From the NCBI GenBank assembly GCA_029964075.1, contig CM057141.1, forward strand, positions 8,804,001-8,868,000: 64,000 nt of DNA, written 5' to 3'. The translations under genes and the position numbers were made by a program. Positions 8,931 through 20,863 of this stretch are shown here, one piece after another (within the stretch, counting starts at the first letter, position 1; every line of letters begins with the position of its first letter). The DNA is from Patiria pectinifera. Its lineage: Eukaryota; Echinodermata; Asteroidea; Valvatida; Asterinidae. Below the pieces are notes generated by a model, which was not told where the DNA came from, ran no database searches, and saw nothing but the letters and a program-made list of their open reading frames with translations.

Positions 8931-10815
8931 GTAAGATTTTGTTTAAGGAAAATGAAACATTGATTCATCTCTTAAGAGTTCATTGGAACGTTTTGTATTT
9001 TCTCCTTTAGTGCTTTGCCCAAACAAGAGTTTTACAAAAAAATTCACAGAAAGTAACATTTCTGGCAAGTTTGAAATATCCTTACACTTAACCATATATG
9101 TTTTAATACAAGAATTCCCTTTTTTTTTTAAATGGGCAGTGAACCCTTTTCAAATGTTAAAAAAAAGAAAAAAGATGACTAATACTTTTTATGGTGTTCA
9201 AAACATTTGTTTATTCGATAATCAGTTGTTCAACGTCACAATCAATTTTTTTCTTGAAATGTATTCAGAAACAACTCAAAAACAGGGGCTAAATCACCAC
9301 TTACGAAATTAATGGATTCGTTCGTAAAAATGTCAGCATCGTTTTGACTATTTTTGAAGAAAGTTATGATCAAAACTTGAATTTTTAACGTTACTTCTCG
9401 TTAGTAATCACGCAAATTTGATAACTTTTGAGGTAAAAACGGACCTGTTTATTCTTAGGACAAAACAAATCAGCATCTGTTGCCACAAAGCAAGATTTGT
9501 AGCGCTCCAGTGAGTCAGACGACACAGGGTGGGTTGCATACTCTCTCACGTGCTGCGGGAAAATGTTGTCATTCACCGGCGCAGGCTGCCGGGCCATGTG
9601 CTAATGTTTAAGGCCGGGGACCGGACGGGGTAGCCGGCAGCAATTCCCGGTGTTTATTTCTCATCATCAATTTCCATATTTGTTTGTAAGAGTATCGATT
9701 GTAAATGATTTGATATAACTTTTGTGGCCCTTTTTACAGCTTCTGTAGTGTAAATGGAACTGGTTCAGAGCATTTTGACTAGAATTTGGAGGCCTTACAA
9801 AATTGAAACCACTGCGGTCGGTGCGGCTTATACGCCGACTTCAAATCTTAATTTGCAGATTTTTGCGTGCTGCAGCTTATACTCCGCGCGGCTTATATAT
9901 TGGTCTAGATTTCATGCAGTTGGTTATGTTAGTGAAGAAAATAATGGTTTGTCAAGTCTCATCAACTTCAAAGAAATTCTGAAATAGTCTTTTTAGACAC
10001 TTTGAGAAGGAAATATCTTCACCAAAACACCTATACTGAAGAAATTTTGTTGGACCATAACATGGATGCCCCGGCCTTCACACTGAAAAGTTCATCACAG
10101 TAGTGACATACTAAAATTAATTGATCGCACCTCGCAGGGTACTGAGAAGGAAATGTGGACATAACAGGTTCAAATAATTGATTTTGATAAAATGGTTATT
10201 TTGAGAGAGCAAAAGGGAGTGCACAATAAATGAAATTCTATAAGAGTTTGTCTTTTTGTTTAATTGTTTAAATTTTACTACAAAAAATGCATAATTCAGA
10301 CCATTCCTTGTTACGGTCTTACATTCAGAGCTAAATAAAATACTTGCGGCAAAACCTAATGCTATATATTTGGCAAAACTTGAGTTTTGGGCTTTAATTT
10401 AGTCCCCCAACATTTGTCAAGCCCCCAAAAAATTCCATACAAAAAATGGCAGTGGCAAACCCCCCCCCAAAAAAATAGTCATGAGAAGGGGATTTTTTAC
10501 ACTATTAGGTAATAATTATAGTGTGCATGATTGTGGGATTATATCGGCGCTCCCCATTTAAAATGTGGTACGATCGCCCCCCCCCCCTTTGATTTTCGGA
10601 GACCTAAGTGTCCAGAGAAAAGAAATGGTCTAGATTTCAGCATGCTTCCCTGCAGAAATGTCTGGATCCACCCCTGCTAGCCCCCCTCTAGAACCAAGCG
10701 TGACATACACATGCACCCTTTGTGCCTCATAATATAGCATTGATTGATGTGAAAATATAGTTTGTCCTGAACTTAAATAAGACTTATGTGTTTGTGAATT
10801 TTGTGTTTCTTTCAG
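8931..10815 (+). other. Formin intron
   Basis: GTAAGA to TTTCAG. It contains a GC-rich patch (about 9590-9650), and three copies of a 'GCGGCTTATA(C/T)' motif at about 9825-9895 that look like a degraded dispersed repeat. No coding sequence was found. Confidence 0.7.
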
Positions 10816-10848
10816 TGTCTGTCAAGGCCTTGGAAGCAGAAGTTGAGG
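10816..10848 (+). CDS. Formin micro-exon (33 nt), FH2
   Basis: Acceptor TTTCAG (10810-10815) and donor GTAAGC (10849). It encodes VSVKALEAEVE with split codons at both ends (phase 1 to phase 1). Formins have at this place 'VSLExLxxEV', the start of the helix after the core, so the residues fit. Confidence comes from phase fit and motif; a 33-nt exon would be missed by ORF searches. Confidence 0.82.
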
Positions 10849-11179
10849 GTAAGCATGACATTTCTTCTTCATTTTTCCCCAGAGACATAATAATAATAAT
10901 AATAATTACTCTTTTGGCTGCAATAGGGTGACTTTCCCATAGACTTGTGCACAAACCTAAACTGTCACCTAACCCAAGTTTACCTTATCTTTTTTCCACG
11001 AAATTTAGTATTTATACTAATTGGACCATGAGGAATCGATCTAGATGGTTTGCGACAGCAAAATTCCTTGTCCTAAGGGTCGTTTTCATAAAAGGGCGAC
11101 AGTTAAAATGTCGCCTCAATAAGGTGAATCGCCCTATTGTGGACGGAGTTAGCAAAATCTGTCGCCCTATTACAGTAAT

Positions 11180-11192
11180 AGTAGTAGTAATG

Positions 11193-11223
<31 letters not shown>

Positions 11224-11340
11224 CAATAATATAAAGCGCTGGTATCTAGGACAACCTATCACTGCGCTGGGGTCTCAGACAATTAATGATGAGCTTAAAT
11301 GGAGAGGTAAGTTTGAGACAAGATTTGCCAAGCAGCATCT
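11180..11340. repeat. TAA-type microsatellite and short dispersed repeat
   Basis: About 50 bp of GTA/ATA/TAA units lead into the same 'TATAAAGCGCTGGTATCTAG...CACTGCGCTGGGGTCT' module as 7255-7375, through GAGACAAGATTTG. The association of the TAA run with one side of the module also occurs at 5062-5290. Confidence 0.6.
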
Positions 11341-13411
11341 GCATAGGACCGCTCCCACAAAACACTCAGAGAAAAAAAACACCAACAGGTTAATGACGAA
11401 AACCCCAAAACAAAATATTGCCCAGAATAGGTAACCATGTACCTAAATGGTTCAAATTGAAACAAATCATTTAATATGACGACATGTAAGCGAGTGATAG
11501 AATGTACATCTACTATATCAGCCGTACTTAAAGAACGTAATGCTTGTAATTATTTTACATTTAATCGTAATGTGCGAGGAGTAACAGCAATTAAAACTAT
11601 CTAATCAAACACACGAATGATGCTTTGAGAAAACTGTTGGATGTAGTTCAAGAAATTTAACTTTGAATCAAATAGAAATGGTCATGCGTCATTAGTGAAT
11701 TTTTAATCGTTCCTAACATTTCCTTGTCTTAGTACATTTGGCAAATTGCCTGTTGAAAACAATAACATAATTTAAAAACACTAACGTAAGCCAAGGAAAT
11801 TGTTGTGTCAATGGCACACATTGTACATTATTCACTGAGTTAGTATATCTTAACCTGAAGCACAGTGTAGCCCATGCAAATTCTGGCTTGGCAGACTAAC
11901 GTGAATGCGAGTTAAGAGTTATGTACTAAGTTACAATTTTATCAAAAGAAATTAAATCGTTTTAATACCAAAGAGCAATATCCAGCCTAGTCTAGAATGG
12001 CAAAGTAACAATTGATAAAATACAGCGGAAAAAAAAACAAGTTTAGGTCACAATGTTATGCTAAACTTGCTAAGAACTTGGCCATACAGATGCCTTCAAT
12101 GGGGAAACCAGGGTTGCTCACAACTTCACACAGTTTTGTTGTATGATCATTCATTAATTCGTTCGCAATAAACAGGTAGTCCGGGATCCTAATTTTTCCC
12201 AGGAACAAGAACAAAAGCAATCGGCCCACAAAGAAATAAAATCCCACATTACATTTAGGAGAACAATTTCATTTGAGATCAAGCGTCGAAAACAAAAAAT
12301 TCTGTTATAAGTACACTATCATGGGCGACAAGGAAGTGACGGCCTCCTTAAGTTGTAATTGCTCCCAGGAAAGGCAAAAAACCCACCCCCCAAAAAAATC
12401 ATTAGTTTAAAACATGGGCAATTTCCCTTCCGGCCCCTAGTCAAGGCGACCAAGTTTTCCTCAAACTCTAGAAGCAATCTTTGTAGTTTGTCATTGTTAA
12501 ATAATAGATGTGTGTGCCTCATCACTTTATTCTCACTCCCTTCTTCTCAAATAATACACAAGTGAAAGTAGCCAAAACAATGCCAATGCAGCAATAAAAT
12601 ATGTTAACTTACAATCAGAAGAATATTAACCACGGCAGTTGTGCAACTCTACAGCCCAAATCACAAATCAAAAGGAGCGTGTTTGATTTTTTTGGAACAA
12701 TTTGGCAATGGTGCAGGCCGGTTATCTTGTGATAATTGCTAGATGTTATCGATATCATATCAGCCAGCTGTATTCATGCAATGCATGCGATATTCACACC
12801 ATTTTACCACCTTTTTCCACAATACCAGTCATGGCAAAGACATTACACTCAGCAAATTATTATGCCCAAATTTGCGGTCGTGGGTTGAACATTCTTCTAA
12901 ATTTAGCACATAGCACACTGCGGCTAAATGCATGTGCGTGATGATCGGCACAAGCAGTGTTTACATGTCAAGAGAGATCACGCAATGCGCGTTCCATAAT
13001 TGTGCAAAAAGAAAGGTCACGTGTATGCAAATTAAGCATAGAATAATTTAAGCCAATGAAAAGTTTCACCCTAGCATGAGGATACACGCATACGGGCGTG
13101 CGCGTAAGTACGTGCTTCATTGAACGCAGCCTGAAAATGATACATTTTGGGGTCATGCACTGGGGACAAAGGCCTTGATTACTAAAACAAATGACGTTAT
13201 TTGCCATGATGAACAGTGTATATGAAATTTTTATATTTATCTCAATTAACAATTATAACAGGAAGATGGCTGCATATAGAATTTAGCACTTATTCAACCT
13301 CCCCTCCATTGAAGTGGGAGGGTTTTTGATTATTAAAATATCTGGCAGATAGAACAGAGGATAGTATATGAAAACAAAGTACAACCTTGTTATATTCCAT
13401 GTTTCCTTCGA

Positions 13412-13668
13412 AATTCAGTTGTCGTTGGATGCACAAAATTGTCCAAGGCTCTTGATGACCGTTGTCCAATGATAATAATCAGAGTTCGGCCCCTTCCCGA
13501 ATCCCGAGAATAACGGTGTTAACGAAAAAGGTGACATGTCCGAAATGCAGTTGTGGTTGGACGCAAAAATTGTCCAACTTGATGACCGCTGTCCACCAAT
13601 AATAATCAGAATTTGGCCCCTGCCCGAATCCCATGAATAAGGGTGTTAACGAAAACAGTGACATGTCC
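13412..13668. repeat. Tandem duplication, ~128-bp unit
   Basis: Two head-to-tail copies. Each runs from 'AAAT(T/G)CAGTTGT(C/G)GTTGGA(T/C)GCA' through 'GATGACCG(T/C)TGTCCA' and 'AATAATCAGA(G/A)TT(C/T)GGCCCC' to 'GGTGTTAACGAAAA..GTGACATGTCCG'. Copies differ at roughly one base in ten. Confidence 0.75.
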
Positions 13669-15480
13669 GTTTTTTGCCGAAACGGCTGTCAAGTATTAAC
13701 CGAAGAGGTGGTTATCTTTGTGTCTTGGACCGTCCCGGTTCAGCAGACTTTTCTCCACATAGTTCAATTTAGAGGGCTAGGGAGAACAATACCTGCACAA
13801 TATAAGGGGCGCAAATTAAGTACTGACAAATGCAGTACTGTAATATGGCAAGATGTTACAAACCATGAAAGCCACCGGGATACCTAATGGGAAAAGCGCC
13901 CAAAAAGCTCACCATGGAGCAAAAGACTGACCAAAATCAGTCAAAAAGTGTGCGTAAAAGCTCCACCGGAGCACAAAGCCACAACGGGCTGTAAAATGGT
14001 AAGGAGTTTCACATATAAACCTGGAACCAGTTTATAAAAAAACTGTAAGGGCTCCCTGGGCTCCGCAGAATGTTTTGTTTTTGTCAGAGAAACCAACGCA
14101 CAACATAAGCTGGGGAATATATTGCGGAGTGACCAGAAAAGGTTTATTACTTTACTCCTACAACAAATGAAAGAACTGAAAAGGATCCTCACTGTAGGCC
14201 TCAAATGAATAAACGTAATAAAACGCTGAACAACTTTCTGTAAAAATCATGACCGCATAAATGTGGAACTGCACCTCTCGCCATTATAGTCGAACCAAGG
14301 GACATGAGTCTCATTGGTGAAATAATTGTGAATGCAGTGCAAAACCTTAGGCCTATAGTTGTTGACCATCATGTACAACAAGTACAAAGTACCAACCACG
14401 GACATGTCAAGTGTGATTCGGAGTAGCTTCTACGTTACTCAGTCGGCATATTCGATTGTAATTTTGCTTGTGGTTTCGTACAGGCTAGGCCTACATGCCT
14501 GTCGCCTTTCAATGAATGATAAAGAAAACACTGAACATAGACCAATAATAGGCCTATAACTGTATAAGAGCAATGTTTAAAAGGCCTACAGTCATGGGCA
14601 GAGTTTCATGTCAGCACGTAGTTCAAAACAAGTCTTGTGCCGTGCACGTGCTGTGTTTCAAATAGCCAGCCAGTCGGCGGCTGAAGCAAATGTAAATCAA
14701 TACGGAAACAGCATGTTGGCAACTGAACAAAAATTTCCCCAAAACACGGGCTGTTATTGTAAATTCCTCACCTCGAATTCCACCAATCTTGGAACTATCC
14801 AAGCCACGATGAACCACAGGGGAGAAAACATCACAGAATACAGCAGGACGGTTGTAGATTTGTGTAAAAACACCTTAAATTTCATGGGCAAAAATATCAG
14901 TCGTCATAGACAAAATGAAAAAGCGATACTTGTAATTCAATTGGTCAGTACTCAATAAATATTAACCTGCTTGGAAAGATGTTTTCGGTGCTGAAAAGCT
15001 AATGAAATATAGGGGGCTTTGAGGGTTCGTTTTTGTGTGAGACACCCTGTATCTCACATTAGACATGGAGGCTTATATGATTTGGAGCACAGTACAACGA
15101 CAGAAATTTCGATTTTGCCAAGGCAAAGGTAGTAGAATTGTCTCTACATGCAAACTCGCCAGAGGAAATTATGATTATAATTATTATTATGATTATCGTT
15201 GCTAAAGTAAACGGTGTCGGTGCATCTACAGTCTCTACAAAATTGCTGCCGAAGTTTCTAATCCATTATCATGTGGGACATAAAACAGTGCCATTTTTAA
15301 ACACCGGAACGTAAACAGGTGAGGCACATGCCCATTTGAAAACAGCACCACATTAATTCTCATTTGGGACGTGCCAATTGAATCATACACACCAGAAATT
15401 TTGACGTTTTAAACACTGCCGTTCTTCTGCCGTTCAGAGCGGCAAAACCTGTCAAACTTAGGGCAGAAGTTTGGCAGTTG

Positions 15481-15548
15481 CTTCAAACGTCGACTTTCTG
15501 CCGTGTCTAGCTAATAAAATTAGACATGGCAGAAGTTCGACGTTGAAG
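15481..15548. repeat. Hairpin with ~28-bp arms
   Basis: CTTCAAACGTCGACTTTCTG through TGTCTA is mirrored by TAGACATGGCAG through TTCGACGTTGAAG around an 11-nt AT-rich loop, with a few mismatches. Confidence 0.6.
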
Positions 15549-15933
15549 TGGGCCTGACATGTGTCAACAAAAATATGACATGCATGCAAGCATGCATGAA
15601 GCACGCAGCTGAAACATGCAGTGTTGGCACACATGTTGTTGCCCAAGTGCTCAGTGGGTGGGGCCTAGCAGATTGGTCTATTGATTTTTAGTTCCAGTGA
15701 GTTCATTGAATGCAACGTTATACAGTGCACAAACTTACAGGTTACCAGTGATATTTCAATTGAATTTTAAATGTTTATAAATTGATTTTGTAAATTCAGT
15801 TTAAAATACAGTTGTAACATTTTTATTCAAATATTTTGGTTTTTATAAAATATATTTTATTATATTGAACTCTAGGGTAGTTCTCACACTTATGAATGAA
15901 TCTGTTCTAGTGTTTTCTTCCTTTTGTTGGCAG

Positions 15934-16034
15934 TGATGAAGCGGGACCTAAACAACGTCAAAAAGAACATGACAGTTCTTCTTAAAGTCGAAAACCCATC
16001 AGAAAGAGATGTTGCATTTTTTGATGATGTTGCT
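15934..16034 (+). CDS. Formin exon: FH2 helical region
   Basis: Acceptor TTGGCAG (15927-15933) and donor GTAAGT (16035). It completes the split codon and encodes VMKRDLNNVKKNMTVLLKVE, then NPSERDVAFFDDVA, ending in phase 0. This matches the FH2 stretch 'EVxxLxxxLxxVxxxL......D.F...M', part of the helices linking core to post. Together with the flanking exons it forms an uninterrupted FH2 reading frame. Confidence 0.85.
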
Positions 16035-16704
16035 GTAAGTATTTGACGTTTATAGCAAAGAGTTAGTAATGTGTGAAGTGTTGTGACCTTTGCCACAGTG
16101 TAGTAGAAGAGTCTTTTTTTCTGAGTCCAACAATTGTACTAAAATATAGGCTGGTACAGTAGGAGTTAGATCTGGAAAAAAATAGACATAGAGATGTTTG
16201 CATTAGATTTGATTTTCAGTAGAATTCAGATCATTATTAGACAAAAAGATGTACTAGAAATTTCCAAGAATGTGTGAAAGGACCAAGACTTGGACTCAAA
16301 TTCAATTGTGCTGTGAATTATTTGTATACTCATTCTAAGTACTCTGCACAGCCATCATGCTAAGGCTAGATTCCTGCTATGAAACCTCATTTTCTGTTCA
16401 CTACAGAACTAACAAAGATGTGACTACAACATTTGTCAGTTAAAAAAGAAAACAAATTAGAACTGACTGAGAATAAGAGAAACAAAATGTCAGTGATTGT
16501 CATTATTGAAAAGGGGATGGACGCGGACACACATGTTTGTGTATGACATGAACCAAGGACATTCATCCTGTTTGTACTTGACGCAGAACCTCTAATTGGT
16601 TTTGTACACTAATTGGTTTTGTACAATGCATTTTCCAATTGGGGACATGTCTTACTTTGGGTAAACATTAATTGTACTCAATCAAAAAATGAATTTATTA
16701 TTAG

Positions 16705-17060
16705 TTACCTCCGTCAAGGAGATTATGTTTTCACAGACATTGGTTTGTTTGTTTGTTGGTTGTTTGGTTGGTTGGTTGGTTGGTTGGTTGGTTGGTTAGT
16801 TGGTTGGTTGGTTAAGATAACTCGGACAGTTATTGATGGATTTTCATGATTTTTTACAAAAGTACAAATTGCTTAGATTTAAGAAGTGATCCGGATCTGT
16901 GTCTAGATGCAGGATTTTATTTTTTAAGGATTTTCATCCATCATATGGACAACTTTCACCAGATCATTGTGTGAGCAGCTCCGTGTGCATGGCACTGCCC
17001 AGTTACCCTGTATGCCTTATCACCCACCTAGTTTAACCACACAGGTCAATGGACTAGACC
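16705..17060. repeat. Dispersed non-coding repeat with (TTGG)n tract
   Basis: Starts ACCTCCGTCAAGGAGATTAT, contains TTTG/TTGG repeats at 16741-16813, then GATAACTCGGACAGTTATTG and GTGATCCGGATCTG. I recognise this 'CCTCCG(C/T)CAAGGAGGTTATGTTTTC' module as a common dispersed repeat of marine animals. It has no coding capacity. The right boundary is uncertain. Confidence 0.5.
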
Positions 17061-17213
17061 ATTTATACAACGGGGGAGTGTAAAGGTAGACAAACACAAG
17101 CGTATACATGTACATGTTTTTTAGTGAATATGCAAACTTGTTAGTGAACTTACAATAAGGGAAGGAATTGTTCATCCTTGGTCGGAGGTTTGCGCTCTTT
17201 GAGTGCTTTCTAT

Positions 17214-18417
17214 CAGTGTTGTAGTCGAGTCCTCCTCATCCAAGTCCGAGTCCGAGTCCTTGAGCAAAGGACTCGAGTCCGAGTCCTTGTCAATTTTTGA
17301 TGTCCGAGTCCGAGTCCGAGTCCTTGAAAAAAGGACTCGAGTCCGAGTCCTTATGTATCAAATTCAAGTCGCGGTTGCGCACTTGCACAGCATGCACGTA
17401 CAAATTAATTTAATCAGAAGAGAAAGAATACGAAAGCTTAAGCTAAGCTTACCTTTCAAAGTGAACACGTTGAAGATGCCGTGTAAAATTTGAGGTGGTG
17501 CCACTTGCTTCTGTGATACTGTGGTTGCAAAATTTGCAGTTGGCTTTGTGCTTCTTGCCTTTCAGTGTATCATACTCATGATGATCTTTGAAGCCAAACT
17601 GAATAACTCGGGATGTGGCGGACATAGTGGCACTGCCACTGATTTATAAGCTTAAGGAATTAATATTGAATTTAACGGAACAAATAAAATTTGAAGTATC
17701 AAAAATCCAGCTGAAACAACAGTCAACAGTCATGCAGTTCAACACGGTAAACAATACACGCGAACGTGATTAATATTATTGATTGTTTGTAAAGTGAAGC
17801 GAGCGACGCAGATCATTGAGATTTTGGGTGTTTTTTTCGCCCAAACACCCCAAACCCGGAAGTTGTATCGTACATGCAATACGCGGCACGTTGGGCGATA
17901 TTGATCATATTGGGCGTGTAAAAGCACCCACGTGCGCTAAATGGGTATGAATTCGAGCCCAATTGTATGGCGTTGATTCCATGCGGCTGAGATAGCTCCT
18001 TGTCATTGTGTCAACCATGTTAGTAATATTGAACAAAAAGTCCAACACATCGGCAAGCAACTGAATAACTGATGAATCGATTTATTTGGTTGGCAATTGG
18101 CTAGGTTAGGTTGGAATGAATCAATTGATCATTGATCAATCGGCAAGTTATTTTTGCGAGCGGCAGAACTGCGGAATTCGGTTCCACAGCAAAACCAAAT
18201 CAAGGTGAAAGACATAAAATAATTGAAATAAAACACCTAAAAAAGACCCGATTTTGCCGGACTCGAGCCGGACTCGAAGCCGAGTCCTCGAGTCCTTGGG
18301 GTCCGAGTCCGAGTCCGAGTCCTTGAGCAAAGGACTCGAGTCCAAGTCCGAGTCCTTGAAAAAAGGACTCGAGTCCGGACTCGAGTCCGAGTCCCGAGTC
18401 CGAGTCCTACAACACTG
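17214..18417. mobile_element. hAT transposon, 1204-bp deletion derivative (hAT-1)
   Basis: Terminal inverted repeats CAGTGTTGTAGTCGAGTCC and its complement ending CTACAACACTG, flanked by perfect 8-bp duplications CTTTCTAT at 17206-17213 and 18418-18425, diagnostic of the hAT superfamily. Both subterminal zones are arrays of CGAGTC/GAGTCC hexamers (17229-17352 and 18250-18411), arranged as mirror images. The middle carries the first exon of a transposase (BED zinc finger, minus strand) but not the catalytic or dimerisation domain, so the copy depends on a helper. Confidence 0.92.
17453..17625 (-). pseudogene. BED zinc-finger exon of hAT transposase
   Basis: From an ATG (17625) the minus strand reads MSATSRVIQFGFKDHHEYD, then a basic stretch and the finger CKFCNHSI, TTSNFTRHLQRVH, a C-x2-C...H-x4-H BED signature. 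It is followed by a good donor, AG then GTAAGC (17452). BED fingers bind the transposon's subterminal repeats. The rest of the transposase is missing. It could still be expressed as a free DNA-binding domain, but it is more likely a relic. Confidence 0.8.
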
Positions 18418-18688
18418 CTTTCTATTTTCTTCTGTAATTGACACCATATTCTTGACACCCTCGCATGCACCCATCCAGGTTTGAGTATTGTTCTTCTGGA
18501 AATTTGTTTTGTTGTTGTTCAAAGTTAAATTTTTACGTCTGCTCCTGTTGATTTAGTACACAGTTTCTAATGAGGTTGTCCCCAATTGGTGTCCTTAAGT
18601 ATTGACAAATCCGGACATGCTATCAATTGTGTCATGGAGGAGTCAATTTTATGTAACGGCAGATCTTTTCTTTTCTCGATGGGAACAG

Positions 18689-18772
18689 GCATTTGTGGAG
18701 CAGTATGGGCGAAAACTAGCATCCTTGCAGAAAAAAAGTGAAGAAATGAAAACGGCATATGAACGAATGCTG
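18689..18772 (+). CDS. Formin exon: FH2 C-terminal helix
   Basis: Acceptor GGGAACAG (ends 18688) and donor GTAAGT (18773). Phase 0 to phase 0, 28 residues: AFVEQYGRKLASLQKKSEEM and KTAYERML. FH2 domains have 'FL..A...L..L......M...Y..L..YF' here, in the post subdomain that contacts the lasso of the partner subunit. The acceptor is less pyrimidine-rich than the others, but the frame fit on both sides supports it. Confidence 0.83.
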
Positions 18773-20187
18773 GTAAGTAAAGGGGAAAAGTGCAATGTTT
18801 ATTGGTTGTCCAATTCTGTCAGTTGTCATGTCTTGTATGAGGTCTTTCATGTAGGACTTTTGGTGGGTGTGCATCACTGTATTTTACACATTTAGAATGC
18901 AAAAGGAATAAGAAAGTACTTGGTAAACATTCAAATTTTTCCATTCTTTTAAACCCAAAATATTTTTTACTTACCTCAGGACATCAAAAATAACATTATA
19001 TTTGTCCATACTTCTACTTGTGCCAATTCACACTTTCACATCTAAGACATGACCAAAATTTACAAATTAAGTATCTGTTGTTCATTAATTGAGTCGATTT
19101 ATGAAGTAATTTTATAAAGTTTCAGTCCTTTAATTAACGAAAATCCAGGAGAGCTATAAATCACTCTCCTCAAATCTCTGAGAGCTAATAGCCCCGTTTA
19201 AAATCCAGGGATAAACAGCGGTGAAACGACGGGTTAAAAATGTGTTTGTTTGTTTTTTTCTGTTTTGAATATCAAGATTTATTCAAGGGGCTGCAATATT
19301 TTTAATTTTTGCATATGTTCAAGTAGCATATGGTGGGCGGGCCCCAAGATACTGTGGGTAATAAATCTTAGCGTATGGCTGGCACCCTCTTGGGAATAAT
19401 GCCTATGTAGTGATACTCTAGGGTTAAGTATTCGCTAGTAGAATCAGCCCACACCTTGTTGGGCGGGGAATACCCCTCGCGCATTTACAAGATTGTGACC
19501 CTTCTCGAGATGAAAAAATGTCCCTCGAAAGCACAGACACCCCTCTCACAATAATCAAATTGTGCCCCACTCGAGATGGGAAATTGGCCATCAAAAACAA
19601 TAGTGCTCCTTTCGTGATAACGTAGTGAAAATGGTCACTGAACCATCAAAATCAACCAAGTCCCTCCCACGATAAAAAAATTGTCCCTTTGCATAGGCCT
19701 ATCTAGTCAAATTCAAAGGCGGAACCACAGAGGTTACTGCCGGGGTGTGCCGGAGGCCGAAGTGCATTCTCAAGTGAAAAATTACCTTATTTGAGAACAA
19801 AACGGCTATATTGAAACTATTTCAGGAACAGGCCTACACTGTAATTTTTTGAGTAAGGTTATAAAGATTTTTTAAATTTTAACGCAAACATTTTTAGAAG
19901 TGTATATCAATGTTGTTAGTAAATTTTGTTCCAGGTAACATGTATTCCCTGCAATGTGAGTAAAAATAGTAAACTATTTGCATCGCGGTATTCTTCTCGG
20001 GCTCCGGCTTCTACATTATCTTAGGTATGGGTAGGAACGATTCTTCTCTCCAAATCCCCGATATTTCCTGTGCTTTCTTAAAGTATCTCCCTTTTACCTC
20101 CCCATATCTCACCCTATTTCTAACAAAAGTGGTTTGAGCCTGAGTGTTTCTTTTATCTTCTTTATTTTAATTTCCTTTTCCAATTAA
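18773..20187 (+). other. Formin intron, no other feature
   Basis: Begins GTAAGT. About 1.4 kb of sequence without supportable coding or repeat features. The same intron continues to 25500 through the transposons listed separately. Confidence 0.6.
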
Positions 20188-20714
20188 AGGGACACTAGGT
20201 CCTGGAACAGTCCAATTGGGCTACAAAATGCGCTTTGAACGAGCTGATGATAATCGGAAATAACTTTTAAAAGTAGGATATAAACATCCACACAACTATC
20301 CTTTCAAAACTGGGCCTTTTTGTGTTATTCCTGTATTATGCGTGCGAGAACAAATTTTGGGGTCCACTTTTGCGACCCCATAAATTCGAGCTGTTTGGAT
20401 GCTAGTTGTGATTTCATTCATACGCGTAAAGTGTTCGCCTTTTGCGGACGTTGAAGAAACCACAATTTTTTGCATTGGTGATTGGTCACCGCGCGCTGTT
20501 CCCGAGACACACAATGTGTATAGCGTACGTGAGAACGACACAAAAAACGTATTCGTACTCCATCATGTCTGATGTAAACAAGCAGGTTTTTTTTTGTCTT
20601 TTCTCGGAAACAGTAAGACATTATGTTGGGTTCCTTTCAACCAGATGTTTGAAATAGGCTAAGTAAACAATCCAAAACATAATATTTTCGGGGATTTCAG
20701 GACCTAGTGCCCCT
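20188..20714. mobile_element. TTAA-flanked MITE (Kolobok/piggyBac-like)
   Basis: 527 bp with terminal inverted repeats AGGGACACTAGGTCCTG and CAGGACCTAGTGCCCCT (one mismatch), directly flanked by TTAA at 20184-20187 and 20715-20718. A TTAA target duplication and AGGG ends fit Kolobok-type elements. Internal frames are short and unrelated to transposases, so it is non-autonomous. Confidence 0.75.
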
Positions 20715-20863
20715 TTAAGTTTCCCCTATCTTTTGCCTCTCTTATTATTAAATTCCCAAGGCCCCCTACGCAAATATAAGTTGCTCGTGTCCTGCCCTTA
20801 TTTGATGTATTCCTTGCCATTGTCCAGAACAGTACATTTTTGTCCCACTCTACATTTGCTAAT

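Larger units (their letters stand above)
10849..15933 (+). other. Formin intron with dispersed repeats
   Basis: GTAAGC to GGCAG. It holds a (TAA)n run at about 10888-10908, a second TAA-rich run with an 'AAGCGCTGGTATCTAGG' repeat (about 11180-11340), the 13412-13668 tandem pair and the 15481-15548 hairpin. The remainder (11.4-13.4 and 13.7-15.4 kb) shows no feature I can support. Confidence 0.7.

Noticed and set aside
18148..18522. Ser/Asp-rich frames resembling SR or phosphoprotein repeats
   Set aside because: Generated by the CGAGTC hexamers of hAT-1.
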